NCBI RefSeq assembly: GCF_030815855.1
Contig: NZ_JAUSXG010000001.1
Span: forward strand, 372,001-436,000
Reading direction: 5' to 3'
Length of the DNA stretch: 64,000 bases
DNA from: Variovorax paradoxus
GTDB taxonomy: Bacteria; Pseudomonadota; Gammaproteobacteria; Burkholderiales; Burkholderiaceae_C
Below the pieces are notes generated by a model, which saw only the letters and a list, made by a program, of their open reading frames with translations, had not been told where the DNA came from and ran no database searches. The stretch's first letter is position 1. Every line of letters starts with the position of its first letter. This document shows, piece by piece, positions 46,001 through 52,802 of this stretch. Both the position numbers and the translations under genes were made by a program.

Positions 46001-46457
46001 GCTGACCGCCCTGGCGGGCGGCATCAGCGGCGACTTGTCGACGTTGCTGAGCAGCGGCAACAGAAGCTGGGCCGGCGTGCTCGGCGTGTCGCTGCCGATA
46101 TTCGATTGGGGCCGGCGGTCGGCCAACATCACCGGCAACGAAGAGCGGCTGGCGGCGGCCATGGCTTCCTACGAGTACGCGGCGCAAGTGGCTTTTCGCG
46201 AGACGGCCAATGCGCTGATCGCCGACGACCACCTGCGCCCGCAACTCGAGGCACAGCAGTCTCGCGTGCAGGCGCTCGAAAAAGTGGCCAGCATTTCGCG
46301 CACGCGTTTTCGCAGCGGCCTGGAAGATTATTTCTCCAGCCAGGATGCGCAGCGCGAACTCTATGCCGAGCAACAGCAGCTGATCGAACTGCAGCTCAAG
46401 GAGGCCGTGAACAGGGTCAACCTCTACAAGGCGCTTGGGGGAGGCTGGCGCGCGTAG
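43059..46457 (+). CDS. GT2 polysaccharide synthase + PilZ-like domain fused in frame to NodT-family outer-membrane lipoprotein
   Basis: One uninterrupted 1132-codon frame. Residues 1-95: transmembrane segments. Residues 115-345: GT2 core of the cellulose-synthase type, with DD (153-154), DAD (205-207), ED (300-301) and QRSRW (337-341). Residues 360-540: further membrane helices. Residues 545-640: PilZ-like domain (RTRVR ... NIATDGALLEG; the canonical Ser is Ala). From residue 661 a second membrane-targeting segment ends in a lipobox (VVSGC, C683) and leads into a complete NodT/OprM-type outer-membrane factor (to 1132). An internal GTG at 45039 (codon 661) with GGAG 8 bases upstream could start the NodT part separately. 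It probably makes and exports a c-di-GMP-controlled beta-glycan. No stop separates the two halves. Confidence 0.85.
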   Translation: MSHLIATPEFQLNALVAGLALLLMSLGRVDRTSHRVLFGALTALLLMRYAVWRVVATMPPSDLGFETLFAWVFLAFELTAIVYTLMSIRMLVGRRDNRPLADLGEAELRRHGAKVPAVDVFICTYNEDLAVLEKTIIAAQAIDYPQLKVWVLDDTRRDWLRDYCERKGVHYARRPDNSHAKAGNLNNGLRLSAGVTNAPYILVLDADFAPQRQIVYRMLGLFADRKVGLVQTPQFYYNADPIQHNLRATDSWVDEQRVFFDVLQPAKDAADSAFCVGTSFIVRRDLITAAGGFPVGSVCEDIHTTYLLLRRGHITRWLGERLSNGLSAESIIDYINQRSRWCLGTVQLALLPDGPLRGKGYSFSARMHFLHGLLHWLGKPFMALIMLAPALYWYAGVSVFHASPQAFASFGLPPLMMFWAYSYWISQRRCLPVFSEVSQLVAAMAVTGTLASAMLRPFGRPFKVTNKGLDRTKTVVHWKLVAVFGGLLVALQLGGASVALSGEALTPGDQLNLVWTGIALVLCLAALMACIDLPRPEQEERFPWRARTRVRTAAGESDSRFVNIATDGALLEGGAPLKRLRVGQPLEVYVEPVGWLQARLAGRSSAGAELRFASTEAQREHLVSHVFNVPPSHVAVQVRPWRAASALLASAGFGSPGAGFVRLFLRLTFLVLAVCVVLVVSGCNLTPPMRQPDLAVPSQWPAGTTVPTAEPVDWRSFVQDEELRGLIATALAQNRDLRAYAARAREARAVYAGSRASLFPQIGVSGHAQRAQTTPQGSLSPVGNVPSDGRVSNSFDIQAGVTSYELDFFGRQQSTVQQSGALAEAGDKDFAAARMNLVGEVSNAYLTLRADRALLALATANESGLASNADMIGRAKAAGGAAQLDVYRAQSLLQNARVRQEEFRMRVGQDLQWLNVLVGQPVSPDTGSARPWPERSTAPVAAGLPSSLLQRRPDLLAAYSRVEAANAGVGAAKAAMLPTISLTALAGGISGDLSTLLSSGNRSWAGVLGVSLPIFDWGRRSANITGNEERLAAAMASYEYAAQVAFRETANALIADDHLRPQLEAQQSRVQALEKVASISRTRFRSGLEDYFSSQDAQRELYAEQQQLIELQLKEAVNRVNLYKALGGGWRA
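45027..45041 (+). promoter_or_regulatory. Internal ribosome-binding site and GTG start for the NodT module
   Basis: GGAG (45027-45030), an 8-base spacer and GTG (45039-45041) lie exactly where a separate NodT lipoprotein would start; the next residues form its signal peptide and lipobox. It would allow a free NodT lipoprotein to be made in addition to the fusion. Use of this start is not demonstrated. Confidence 0.5.
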
Positions 46458-46673
46458 CGCCCTGGGCGCTGCGGCCGAAGGAGTCATGCCGCGCCGGTCT
46501 GTGTTGACCGATGCCGCGGCGAGAAGCGCGGCAAATTTCACGACTTGCGCGGTTCGTCGGATGCGCGTTGTCGTCCTCGCGCGGCTCCCCGCGTTCTTGA
46601 TTGCAGACTGCGCTCGCGCTGGGCATCCGCTCCCGGGTTGCAGTCGGAATCAAGACTCTAGGGAGATTTACAA

Positions 46674-47042
46674 ATGAAGATTCAACACTCGATGGCTGGC
46701 CTGCTCGTGACCACGGCCATGGCCTTTGCCATCGCGCCGGCCATGGCGCAGGGCACTGCGCAATTGGCAAAGACCGACATGCCCGCCATTTCCGGCAATG
46801 TGTACATGCCGGCCGGCCAGCAAAACCAGACCGGCGGCCCCATGGGCGAAACCGGCACCACGCTGCAAACCGTCATGCCCGCGGCGCCCGCGCCGGTGCG
46901 CGTCGTTGCCCCGGCGCCGGCCCCCGAGCCAGTGCGTATGGTGGCAGCGCCGGTACCGGCACCGGCACCTGTGGCGGCTCCAATGCCCGCACCCGAGCCG
47001 GCCCCCGCACCGGTGCGCCGCGCCCGCGCCGACCGGGGCTGA
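46674..47042 (+). CDS. Small exported Pro/Ala-rich protein
   Basis: This 122-residue protein starts at ATG 46674 with AGGGAG upstream. A Sec signal peptide (MAGLLVTTAMAFAIAPAMA) is cleaved about residue 26. A short globular segment follows, then about 50 residues of low-complexity PAP/APVPAPEP repeats ending in a basic RRARADRG tail. Such Pro/Ala tails span peptidoglycan or link to the envelope. No family was identified. It is adjacent to the L,D-transpeptidase-like gene on the same strand, which supports a cell-wall location. Confidence 0.65.
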   Translation: MKIQHSMAGLLVTTAMAFAIAPAMAQGTAQLAKTDMPAISGNVYMPAGQQNQTGGPMGETGTTLQTVMPAAPAPVRVVAPAPAPEPVRMVAAPVPAPAPVAAPMPAPEPAPAPVRRARADRG

Positions 47043-47133
47043 TCACCCGCGCCTTCGGCGCTCGAACGCGGTCGCCACCTTGGGGTCGGCGGCCGCGTTT
47101 TGCATTGGAGCTTCGCAAAGTGCTTTTTGATTC

Positions 47134-47772
47134 ATGAAAACCCCTCTGCTCTTGTCCATCGCCCTGGCTTGCGCGGCGATGCTCGTCCAGCCCGCAGCAG
47201 GTGCCGCCGAGCTTGTCGAAAGCAGCGGCGCATCCGCCGAAGTGCGGCAACTGGCGCAATCGGCTGCCGGCACGAACGACAGCCAGGGCCTTCCTTTCGC
47301 AATCGTCGACAAGAAGAACGCGCGCGTGTTCATCTTCGGTGCCGACGGAACCTTGCAAGGCGCTTCGCCCGTGTTGCTGGGGCTCGCGCGAGGAGACGAG
47401 TCAGTGCCGGGTATTGGCGAGCGAAAGATGTCCGACATACGCCCTGAGGAGCGCACCACGCCCGCCGGACGCTTCGTTTCGGAGCCCGGTATCAACCTGC
47501 AAGGCGAAGACGTGGTCTGGGTCGATTACGGTGCCGCCGTGTCCATGCATCGCGTTCGCACCGGCAACAAGGCCGATCGGCGGCTGGAGCGGCTTGCGTC
47601 GGCCAATGCGGAAGATCACCGCATTTCCTACGGCTGCATCAATGTGCCCGCGGCGTTCTACGACACGCACGTGAAGCCGGTGTTCGGCAATGCACCTGGA
47701 GTGGTCTACGTCTTGCCCGAGACGCAGCATGCGCGCGCGTACTTCAAGTTCCTGCCGGAAGACGGCGGATGA
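47134..47772 (+). CDS. L,D-transpeptidase (YkuD-fold) family protein
   Basis: This 212-residue exported protein has a signal peptide (MKTPLLLSIALACAAMLVQPAAG). The catalytic-like segment is HRISYGCINVP (C168) preceded by a candidate His (SMHRVRTG, H139), matching the His...(S/T)xGC(I/x)N pattern of YkuD transpeptidases, although the Gly-preceding residue is Tyr instead of His. The conserved TTPAGRF element (about 108-114) is also seen. These enzymes crosslink peptidoglycan or attach lipoproteins to it. Activity is plausible because Cys and His are present. The gene is isolated between the Pro-rich gene and the convergent HU gene. Confidence 0.82.
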   Translation: MKTPLLLSIALACAAMLVQPAAGAAELVESSGASAEVRQLAQSAAGTNDSQGLPFAIVDKKNARVFIFGADGTLQGASPVLLGLARGDESVPGIGERKMSDIRPEERTTPAGRFVSEPGINLQGEDVVWVDYGAAVSMHRVRTGNKADRRLERLASANAEDHRISYGCINVPAAFYDTHVKPVFGNAPGVVYVLPETQHARAYFKFLPEDGG

Positions 47773-47802
47773 GCGGCAAATGACGTGAGGAGAAGCAGTG
47801 AA

Positions 47803-47862
47803 TGATGCAGACGGCGCGCTGATTCGAAGCGGGTTCGAATCAGCGGCTCGCCGATTGCATCA
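47803..47862. terminator. 60-bp cruciform between convergent genes
   Basis: An extended inverted repeat: TGATGCA (47803) pairs with TGCATCA (47856), GGCG with CGCC, and the core CGCTGATTCGAA pairs perfectly with TTCGAATCAGCG around loop GCGGG (47829-47833). It lies between the ends of the L,D-transpeptidase gene and the HU gene. A bidirectional stem-loop terminator is likely, although the T-runs are weak. Confidence 0.6.
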
Positions 47863-47879
47863 GGCGCTGATGGCCGGAA

Positions 47880-48161
47880 TCAGCCCGCCTTGTTGATGGC
47901 GTCTTTCAGCGCCTTTCCGGCGGCGAACTTGGGGCTCTTGCTGGCCTTGATCGTGATTGCTTCGCCGGTGGACGGATTGCGCCCCTGGCGCTCGGCACGG
48001 CTCGCAACGGTGAAGGTGCCAAAGCCGATCAGCTGAACTGTCTCTCCACGCACCAGGGCGCCCGACAGATGCTCGAGCGCCGAGTCGAAAGCGCGGCCCG
48101 CGTCGGCCTTGCTGAGGTTGGTGTCTTCTGCGATTGCGGCGATGAGGTCGGTCTTGTTCAA
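47880..48161 (-). CDS. HU-family nucleoid DNA-binding protein (TTG start)
   Basis: The 93-residue product has the HU/IHF fold: NKTDLIAAIAEDTNLSKADAGRAFDSAL helical body, the VQLIGFGTFTVASRAERQGRNPSTGEAITIKASKSPKF beta-arm with the conserved RNPxTGE. HU bends DNA and organises the nucleoid. The TTG at 48161 was chosen because it gives the conserved NKTDLI start and AAGGA lies 9 bases upstream; the longer frame upstream is not protein-like. It is a stand-alone gene, convergent with the L,D-transpeptidase gene. Confidence 0.9.
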   Translation of the reverse strand: MNKTDLIAAIAEDTNLSKADAGRAFDSALEHLSGALVRGETVQLIGFGTFTVASRAERQGRNPSTGEAITIKASKSPKFAAGKALKDAINKAG

Positions 48162-48451
48162 AACAGGAGTTCCTTTCAATAGAACAGTTGTGGAAACGAT
48201 GGGTGTAGCACCCGAGTTTGACTGAATGCGCACGCCGGATTCCCGGTTGGCACGCACATCCGCGCGAGAACTTCGGCACAGGGTGTGAAGTACTGGGCAG
48301 AGTTGCATTCCAGTTACGGTTTTCACGTAAACCCGCCCCGGGCGTGACGCATTCTTATGGGAATGTTAGCGCGCCATTTGCCTTCGTGGCTTGCTGACGG
48401 CCACGGCGCCATCTGAAATCGGCGCCCGACAATTTTCCTCAAGGAGTCTGT

Positions 48452-48604
48452 ATGAAAAAAACCGCCGCCACCATGATGTTCGCATTCGCGATGTCTTTGC
48501 TCATGAGCGCCTGCGTGTACCACGCCGATCCCGGACCGGGGCAAGGACGTGGACAAAAGGGAGACTTCTGCCCTCCGGGACAAGCCAAGAAGGGCAACTG
48601 CTGA
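48452..48604 (+). CDS. Very small lipoprotein, 50 residues
   Basis: This short gene has a strong ribosome-binding site (AAGGAG at 48441-48446) 5 bases before ATG 48452. The product has a lipoprotein signal (MKKTAATMMFAFAMSLLMSAC, Cys at about 21) and a short Gly/Lys-rich mature part with two more Cys (DFCPPGQAKKGNC). Similar tiny Cys-containing lipoproteins occur widely in Comamonadaceae; their function is unknown. Confidence 0.75.
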   Translation: MKKTAATMMFAFAMSLLMSACVYHADPGPGQGRGQKGDFCPPGQAKKGNC

Positions 48605-48674
48605 TCCTCCCGGCTGGTGCGGGGCCGTGCCGGACCGGAGCTTCCGCGCTGATCGCCGCAGCCTTCACAACACA

Positions 48675-48932
48675 ATGAACAAGTCCGACACTTCGGTCCT
48701 TCGCATCCGGAACTGGCGAGGGACCCTAATGGCTGCTTTGATCGGGCTCCTGATCGTCTTGGCCATGGCCATGAAATGGCTCGTCGAATTCCAGGTCGAC
48801 GCGGCCCAGGAGCGCCGCTCGCTCGAGGCGTTGGCCCGCGAAGCCGAGGCGCGCTGCTTCGCGCTCGCGTCGCAGCGCGCCACGCAGGCATGCCGGGCGG
48901 CGCATGCGGCACGCGGCAATCCGGCGAAATAG
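48675..48932 (+). CDS. Small single-pass membrane protein, unknown function
   Basis: The 85-residue frame from ATG 48675 encodes a basic N-terminus (VLRIRNWRGT), one transmembrane helix (MAALIGLLIVLAMAMKWL, about 19-36) and a cytoplasmic or periplasmic helical tail with two Cys separated by 15 residues (RCFALASQ ... ACRAAH). The upstream ribosome-binding site is weak. The membrane segment and balanced tail suggest a real gene; the family is unknown. Confidence 0.5.
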   Translation: MNKSDTSVLRIRNWRGTLMAALIGLLIVLAMAMKWLVEFQVDAAQERRSLEALAREAEARCFALASQRATQACRAAHAARGNPAK

Positions 48933-48982
48933 CGCACGGCGTTGCCTCGGCAACGCTGCCGGCAACGCATTGTGCTGCGTTG

Positions 48983-50989
48983 TCAGCGCGCCTTGGATTG
49001 AACCGCAGGCGCCCGCGCTTTCGTGCTCGCAGCAGCCTCCAGTGGCGCACACCCGGCAAACTCCTGCGAGCCCACGTTGAGCAGCGGCAGCAGCGCAGCG
49101 ACGGGCGCTATCGCGCCGAGCGCAACCGCGGCACCCAGCTTGAGTGCGACGGCGCCCTTGTCGACACCCACGTCGGGGTTCTTGAAGGTGCCCTTCACGT
49201 AGAGCGGCGAGCGCAGCGAAAGCACGCGCAGCGCCTTGTTGCGCGGTTGAATCTCCAGCGCCAATTGCTCGCTGGACAAATCAATTTGCCCGGTGACGTT
49301 GATGACCGATTCATCGGTGTCCAGAACGAACGAGCGCGTCTGCATCACGCCCTGGGTGACCTTGAAGTCGCTTGCAAGGCAGTTCAGCTGAACCTGCTTG
49401 TCGCCGAAGAGCTGGGTCACCACGACGTTGCCGATGTTGAGCCCCATGGCCTCGAGCAGGAACTTGCTCATGGTGCCCTTGCTCACCAGGGCCTTCACCT
49501 CGCCATTCGAGGTTCCCAGCAGGCCCGCAACGGAGTTGCCCGTTGCGGACAACGCCGCGTCGCCGCCGACTTCGCCGAGGCTGGCCTGCATCGTGTTCAG
49601 CGTCGGAAAAAGCTCCTTGATCTTCAGCCGCCGTGCCGAAAGCTGCAGGTTCGCGCGGATCGGGTTCTGCCTGCCGTCGAGCTTCACCGTCGCGGCCAGG
49701 TTGCCGCCGGCCACGCCGAAGCTCAACGGCGTGAGCGACAGCACGCTGTCCTTGAGGTGCAGATCCGCAACCAGGCTGTCGATCGGCAGGTCTTTCGCAT
49801 GGATGATCTTGCGGCCGGCAAACTTCACGTCGGCGTCGATGCTGCCCCAACTCGCGGTGTCGAACTTCTCCACCGGCAGCACCTTGTTCGCCGGCTGGAC
49901 GGCCGCGGCCTCCCGCTTGGCCTTGTTGGCATTGGAGTCCGCGCCGATCAACGGCGCCAGGTCTTCGAGGCGCAACTGGTTGGATTGCACCTGCCCGCGC
50001 AGCAGCGGCCGCGGCTGCTGCGAGATGTATTCGAGCGTGCCGCCGATGTCGCTCGCGCCCACGCTGCCCTTGAAGTCTTCGTACAGCCAGCGGCCCCCGG
50101 CCTTGTCGAGCTTGCCGACCAGATGGCCTTCGGTGCTGAACGGAGGCGTCTTGGGCAGCGTGATGCCCGTGATCGGGTACAGGTGCGCCATGCTCGCGCC
50201 CGACAGCTTGAGCCGCAGGTCCAGCGCAGCCAGCGCATCGGGCTTGGTCAGGGTGCCCGCCACGTCGATGTGCGTGGCGCCGATCTGCACGCCCGCCTGC
50301 AACGGGTAGGGCTTCTTGTCCTGCTGCAGCGAAAGCACCGCGCCGGCCCGGCCGCTTCCGTGCAGCGGCGTCTGGCGGAACGTGCCGCCGAGCTTCCAGC
50401 CGATGCCGTAGCCCTCGGCGCTTTCCTTCGGCAGGCTTTCGATGTCGACCTTGAGGTTGACCTTTGCCGCGGCGTCGGCGAGCTTCACCGTGCCGTGGTT
50501 CAGCACCAGCCGCTGCAGATCGAGTTTCCAGGCCGATGGTGCCGTGTTGTCGGAAGCCAGCGTCCAGTTGTTCTTGCCGTCCGCGGTGCGCTCGAGCGAC
50601 AGCACGGGGCCGACGAGTTCCAGTGTCGGAATCTCGATCGTGTGATTCAGCAGGGACAACGGGTTCAGCGAGAAAGTCAGCTGCTTGATTTCTGCCAGGT
50701 GCGGGCCGGTCTTGCTCCAATCGGCATTGCCCAGGGTGATGTCCTGCGCACTCAGTCTCGGCCAGGGCACCCAGCGGCGCCAGCCTGTTTCGGTCTCGGG
50801 GTTGTTCCATTGAAGGACCAGATCGCCCCGAATGGCGAACGGGCGTCCCGTCGCTTCGCTGACACGCTCATTGATCCATGGCCTTGCGCGGTTCCAGTCG
50901 AAGCTCAGGACCGCCGCAAGCCCGATGGCGACCAGGCTCGACAGGAGAAGCAGGGTCCAGCCGGCGAGGCGGGGCAACATCGATTTCAT
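48983..50989 (-). CDS. AsmA-family envelope protein
   Basis: This 668-residue protein starts at ATG 50989 with AAGGGAG upstream. One N-terminal transmembrane helix (about 7-29) anchors a large periplasmic beta-rich domain, starting FDWNRARPWINERVSEATGRPFAIRGDL, the AsmA N-terminal signature. The C-terminal AsmA_2 region contains GEVGGDAALSATGNSVAGLLGTSNGEVKALVSKGTMSKFLLEAMGLNI. AsmA-like proteins form bridge-like lipid conduits and affect outer-membrane lipid balance. No partner genes are adjacent; the next gene upstream is glsB/yeaQ-like. Confidence 0.9.
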   Translation of the reverse strand: MKSMLPRLAGWTLLLLSSLVAIGLAAVLSFDWNRARPWINERVSEATGRPFAIRGDLVLQWNNPETETGWRRWVPWPRLSAQDITLGNADWSKTGPHLAEIKQLTFSLNPLSLLNHTIEIPTLELVGPVLSLERTADGKNNWTLASDNTAPSAWKLDLQRLVLNHGTVKLADAAAKVNLKVDIESLPKESAEGYGIGWKLGGTFRQTPLHGSGRAGAVLSLQQDKKPYPLQAGVQIGATHIDVAGTLTKPDALAALDLRLKLSGASMAHLYPITGITLPKTPPFSTEGHLVGKLDKAGGRWLYEDFKGSVGASDIGGTLEYISQQPRPLLRGQVQSNQLRLEDLAPLIGADSNANKAKREAAAVQPANKVLPVEKFDTASWGSIDADVKFAGRKIIHAKDLPIDSLVADLHLKDSVLSLTPLSFGVAGGNLAATVKLDGRQNPIRANLQLSARRLKIKELFPTLNTMQASLGEVGGDAALSATGNSVAGLLGTSNGEVKALVSKGTMSKFLLEAMGLNIGNVVVTQLFGDKQVQLNCLASDFKVTQGVMQTRSFVLDTDESVINVTGQIDLSSEQLALEIQPRNKALRVLSLRSPLYVKGTFKNPDVGVDKGAVALKLGAAVALGAIAPVAALLPLLNVGSQEFAGCAPLEAAASTKARAPAVQSKAR

Positions 50990-51093
50990 TCTGACTCCCT
51001 TGAGATGGCGCGTGCAGTGTGCGCCCGAGAGAGCGGTGCACGAAGTGTGGCCTGGATTCGCGCCGCACTTCGCGCCTTCAACGTATCGAACCG

Positions 51094-51339
51094 CTACGCG
51101 CGCTTGACCAGGCGAACGATGAACAGCAGCACCACGGCGCCCACGGTGGCGACCACAAGGCTGCCCACCAGGCCACCGCCCATGGACACGCCGACCGTGC
51201 GGAACAGGAAGCCGCCGAGGAAGGCGCCGATCACGCCGACGATGAGATCGCCGATGAGGCCGAAGCCGCCACCCTTGACAAGAATGCCGGCCAACCAGCC
51301 AGCCACAAGACCCACAACGAGGAACCACAGAAAACTCAT
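51094..51339 (-). CDS. GlsB/YeaQ/YmgE-family membrane protein
   Basis: An 81-residue Gly-rich membrane protein with three hydrophobic segments: VGLVAGWLAGILV, FGLIGDLIVGVIGAFLGGFLF and VGSLVVATVGAVVLLFIVRLV. The GWLAGxxVKGGGFGLIGDLIVGVIGAxxGG pattern is the family signature (transglycosylase-associated or GlsB stress proteins). It is usually induced by stress; the mechanism is unknown. The start has an AAGGGAG-like site upstream. Confidence 0.92.
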   Translation of the reverse strand: MSFLWFLVVGLVAGWLAGILVKGGGFGLIGDLIVGVIGAFLGGFLFRTVGVSMGGGLVGSLVVATVGAVVLLFIVRLVKRA

Positions 51340-51523
51340 GAACCTACTCCCTTGACAGGCCAGGATGGCCTTGGAGCGGCAAGAGTATCAGCGGTGCAGA
51401 CAACGAACAGGAAAGGATCAACACGAACTGTGAACTTGTGCTTTCTTGCGAGGAAATCGCCAGCGCCTTCCCGCCGTTCCGGCCAACGGCTCAAGGGGAG
51501 AGGGGACTTGCGCCCCGCAATCC

Positions 51524-51970
51524 TTAGCGCAGCACCAGCACCGGAATGTGCGAGTGAGTCAGCACATGCAGCGTTTCACTACCCATCAGCAGGCGCGCCA
51601 AACTGCGCCGGCCGTGCGAGGCCATCACGATCAGATCGCATTGCTGGTTCTTGGCCGTGGCGATGATGGCCTCGGCCACCTGGTTCGACTTCATCACGAT
51701 GGCCTGCGCGCTGCGTACGCCCTTGGCCGCCGCGGTGGTCCTGACCGCATCGACCAGGCGCTGGGCCGCCGTGTCTGCCTGCTCTTGCGAGAGTTCGATC
51801 TCGCGCTGATTCAGCACCATCGAGCCCTCGAAGTAGCCGTGCGAAAGGAGATGCGCGACAGTGACGCTGACCAGCTCGGCGCGCGTCAGGAGGGCCAGGT
51901 CGATGGCGGTGGCAACCGCTTTTTCGGAGAGCGAAGAGCCATCGGTGGCAACGAGGATGCGCTTGTACAT
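51524..51970 (-). CDS. Universal stress protein (UspA family)
   Basis: This 148-residue single-domain UspA protein starts at ATG 51970, with AAGGAG 6 bases upstream. It begins YKRILVATDGSSLSEKAV (nucleotide-binding Asp) and ends with GRRSLARLLMGSETLHVLTHSHIPVLVLR, containing the G-x2-G-x9-G-(S/T) ATP-binding pattern. Usp proteins are ATP- or nucleotide-binding survival factors. It is near GlsB/YeaQ and the sensor kinase, a stress-related neighbourhood. Confidence 0.95.
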   Translation of the reverse strand: MYKRILVATDGSSLSEKAVATAIDLALLTRAELVSVTVAHLLSHGYFEGSMVLNQREIELSQEQADTAAQRLVDAVRTTAAAKGVRSAQAIVMKSNQVAEAIIATAKNQQCDLIVMASHGRRSLARLLMGSETLHVLTHSHIPVLVLR

Positions 51971-52109
51971 GACCGACTCCTTGGCCCCCGGCACTGCGGG
52001 TGCCTTCGCAGTTCAGTCTAGTTCTCGGGGATGGCCCATACAAGCAAAGAAGCTGGGCTGCGGCGCCTAATCGCGAGCTCGGGAAACTGCGTGGCGCCGG
52101 GCCGTCGGC

Positions 52110-52802
52110 TCAGCCCTGCGCCGGCGCCTCCCACGCAAACCCGACGCCATAGACCGAGCGGATCCAGTCGTGCGACGGCGTCGCGGCGCCAAGCTTGCGG
52201 CGCAGGTTCTTCACATGGCTGTCGATGGCGCGCTCCGTCACGTCCATGGTGTCGTCGTAGGCCAGTTCGAGCAGGCGCGCGCGCGAGAAGATGCGGCCCG
52301 GATGCCGCGACAGCACCTGAAGCAGCCCGAACTCGCGCCGCGTGAGATTGAGCGGCGTTCCTTCGAGCGAGGCGCGCCAGTGCACGTCGTCGAGCACCAG
52401 GCCGGGCGCGCCTTGGCGGGCCTGGTTGCGCTCGTCGGGCGGTGCGGTGCGCCGTAGCACGGCGCGCACGCGCGCGACCAGCTCGCGCGGCGAGAAGGGC
52501 TTGCACACGTAGTCGTCGGCGCCAAGCTCCAGGCCCAGCAGGCGGTCGACCTCTTCGATGCGCGCGGTAAGCATGATGATCGGATGGCTGGTGCGCTCAC
52601 GCGCGCGGCGCAGCACCTCGATGCCGTCGAGCCGCGGCAGCATGATGTCAAGCAGCGTCAGGCCGGGCGGCGACGCAACGATGTGCTCGAGCGCGCTGTG
52701 CCCATCGGCGAAGTGCAGGGTCTCGTAGCCCGCATGGCGAAGGTAGTCCTGAACGACCGATGCGATGTCGAGCTCGTCCTCGACGATGACGATGCGGGTC
52801 AT
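52110..52802 (-). CDS. OmpR-family response regulator (partner of the adjacent kinase)
   Basis: This 230-residue regulator has an intact receiver: acidic pocket E8-D9, phosphoacceptor D52 (LLDIMLPRLDG), T79, and K101 (CKPFSPRE). The C-terminal winged helix (LTRREFGLLQVLSRHPGRIFSRARLLELAYDD, then VTERAIDSHVKNLRRKLG) binds DNA. The sequence resembles BaeR-type envelope-stress regulators, but gene identity is not certain. The ATG overlaps the kinase stop by ATGA: the kinase gene is upstream on this strand, so kinase and regulator are translated together. Confidence 0.93.
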   Translation of the reverse strand: MTRIVIVEDELDIASVVQDYLRHAGYETLHFADGHSALEHIVASPPGLTLLDIMLPRLDGIEVLRRARERTSHPIIMLTARIEEVDRLLGLELGADDYVCKPFSPRELVARVRAVLRRTAPPDERNQARQGAPGLVLDDVHWRASLEGTPLNLTRREFGLLQVLSRHPGRIFSRARLLELAYDDTMDVTERAIDSHVKNLRRKLGAATPSHDWIRSVYGVGFAWEAPAQG

